This document shows positions 4,602 through 5,303 of a stretch of 5,303 bases of DNA, piece by piece. The DNA lies in NCBI GenBank assembly GCA_021545595.1, contig JAJRVG010000148.1:1-5303 (forward strand), read 5' to 3'. The notes under the pieces were generated by a model. That model worked only from the letters and a program-made list of their open reading frames with translations, was not told where the DNA came from and ran no database searches. The position numbers were made by a program, and so were the translations under genes. Every line of letters begins with the position of its first letter. The stretch's first letter is position 1. Source of the DNA: Zetaproteobacteria bacterium (GTDB lineage: Bacteria > Pseudomonadota > Zetaproteobacteria > Mariprofundales > Mariprofundaceae).

Positions 4602-5303
4602 TTACAACCCTTTAATGCATCGCCGAATGGCCCTTTTCATGGAAGTGCCTGAGCCGTAGCGTTTCTCCGGCTCTTTCTGCAGGGCTTTGTCGACAATATT
4701 GCGGACACTGGTCGGAATCTCCGGACGGATTTTGCAGATATCCGGATGTTTCTCATTAATAATCTGATATGACAATGTTGCGATTGAATCGCTGTTAAAC
4801 GGCCGCTGCCCGGTCAACAGAATGAACATGGTTGCGCCCAGTGAAAACAGATCAGAGCGACCATCAACTTTCCGGCCGGCCATCTGTTCTGGCGACATAA
4901 AGCTTGGCGTACCTAAAATAACCCCGGTTTTTGTTCGGCTGTTTGATGTGATGCGTGCGATACCGAAATCGGTAATTTTAAGAGACTCTGTTTTGGTGTT
5001 GTACATCAGGTTTGCCGGTTTAATATCCCGGTGGACCACCTCCTGCTCATGCGCATAACTTAGTGCATCGGCAATCTTCGCAACAATGTCGAGCACCTTT
5101 TCAATCGGCAGCAGCTTTCCGGGTTTGGTAAAATGACTTAAAGGCCTGCCATCAACATACTCCATCGCAATATAGGATAAATCGTGCTCTTCCCCGGCAT
5201 CATGAATGGTCACAATGTTCGGGTGATTCAGACGTCCTGCAGCAGCGGCCTCATGGAAAAAACGTCCGCGCACATCTTTAATGGCGTCATCATCAAACTC
5301 CTG
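4602..5303 (-). CDS. Hanks-type serine/threonine protein kinase, C-terminal part (cut by right window edge)
   Basis: This is the last 233 residues of a eukaryotic-like Ser/Thr kinase, which transfers phosphate from ATP to protein Ser/Thr. The frame is open to the right edge, beginning QEFDDDAIKD, so the true start is outside. Counted from the first visible codon the motifs are the alpha-C Glu18 in RFFHEA, the NHPNIV block (26-31), the hinge MEYVDG (47-52), the catalytic loop HRDIKPAN (91-98), DFG (112-114), the GTPSFMSPEQ activation-segment end (131-140), the structural Asp151 in SDLFSLG, and the final Arg in KRY (214-216). All are intact, and HRD marks it as an RD kinase that may be regulated by activation-loop phosphorylation. 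The Gly-rich loop and ATP-binding Lys lie beyond the window. The protein stops about 15 residues after the kinase fold, so any sensor, membrane or CHASE2-type domain would have to be N-terminal. Substrates are unknown, and the small ORF is only convergent to it, not in the same operon. Confidence 0.95.
   Translation of the reverse strand, partial: QEFDDDAIKDVRGRFFHEAAAAGRLNHPNIVTIHDAGEEHDLSYIAMEYVDGRPLSHFTKPGKLLPIEKVLDIVAKIADALSYAHEQEVVHRDIKPANLMYNTKTESLKITDFGIARITSNSRTKTGVILGTPSFMSPEQMAGRKVDGRSDLFSLGATMFILLTGQRPFNSDSIATLSYQIINEKHPDICKIRPEIPTSVRNIVDKALQKEPEKRYGSGTSMKRAIRRCIKGL

Noticed and set aside
1..5303. CRISPR array, tRNA, rRNA, insertion sequence or phage genes
   Set aside because: I looked for regularly spaced direct repeats, cloverleaf-like segments, transposase motifs and terminal inverted repeats and saw none. 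The gene content is housekeeping throughout except the unknown small gene.
4295..5303. Kinase plus small ORF as a toxin-antitoxin or defence module
   Set aside because: The genes are convergent rather than in one operon, the kinase looks like an ordinary RD Hanks kinase of the signalling type, and the small protein has no antitoxin or effector motif.

Overview
This window looks like ordinary chromosomal housekeeping DNA from a gammaproteobacterium. The MreB, MreC, PBP2, exonuclease III and YjbQ proteins all read as proteobacterial-type orthologues. The gene order mreB-mreC-mreD-mrdA without interruption, unlike E. coli where mreBCD and mrdAB are apart, fits environmental lineages such as the Chromatiales and relatives. 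That placement is an inference from gene order and protein style, not a proven assignment. There are no signs of a mobile element, CRISPR array, tRNA or rRNA.

Layout, left to right in window coordinates; nearly everything is transcribed leftwards (minus strand). Positions 1-509 hold the N-terminal 169 codons of penicillin-binding protein 2 (mrdA), cut by the left edge. Then come mreD (493-897), mreC (894-1685) and mreB (1689-2726, or 2732 if its GTG is used). These four genes are packed with overlaps of 17 and 4 bases and one gap of 3 bases. They form a rod-shape operon whose first gene is mreB, with a possible sigma70 promoter at 2762-2790. A 150-base gap separates them from a second leftward unit, xthA (3299-4057) followed by yjbQ (2883-3302), which overlap by a 4-base GTGA junction. 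A 237-base divergent intergenic region (4058-4294) carries two short palindromes, one resembling a CRP-type site. It leads to the only plus-strand gene, a 71-residue protein of unknown function with a strong ribosome binding site (4295-4510). A 91-base convergent gap follows. The right end (4602-5303) is the C-terminal 233 residues of a Hanks-type serine/threonine protein kinase whose start lies beyond the window.

Together the first four genes supply the elongasome: the MreB filament, its MreC/MreD membrane partners and the PBP2 transpeptidase. xthA contributes AP-site and 3'-end DNA repair. yjbQ is a conserved small enzyme of uncertain physiological role. The small plus-strand gene, its upstream palindromes and the neighbouring kinase are the least explained part of the window. 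I did not find convincing evidence of a previously undescribed system; the points worth a second look are modest.
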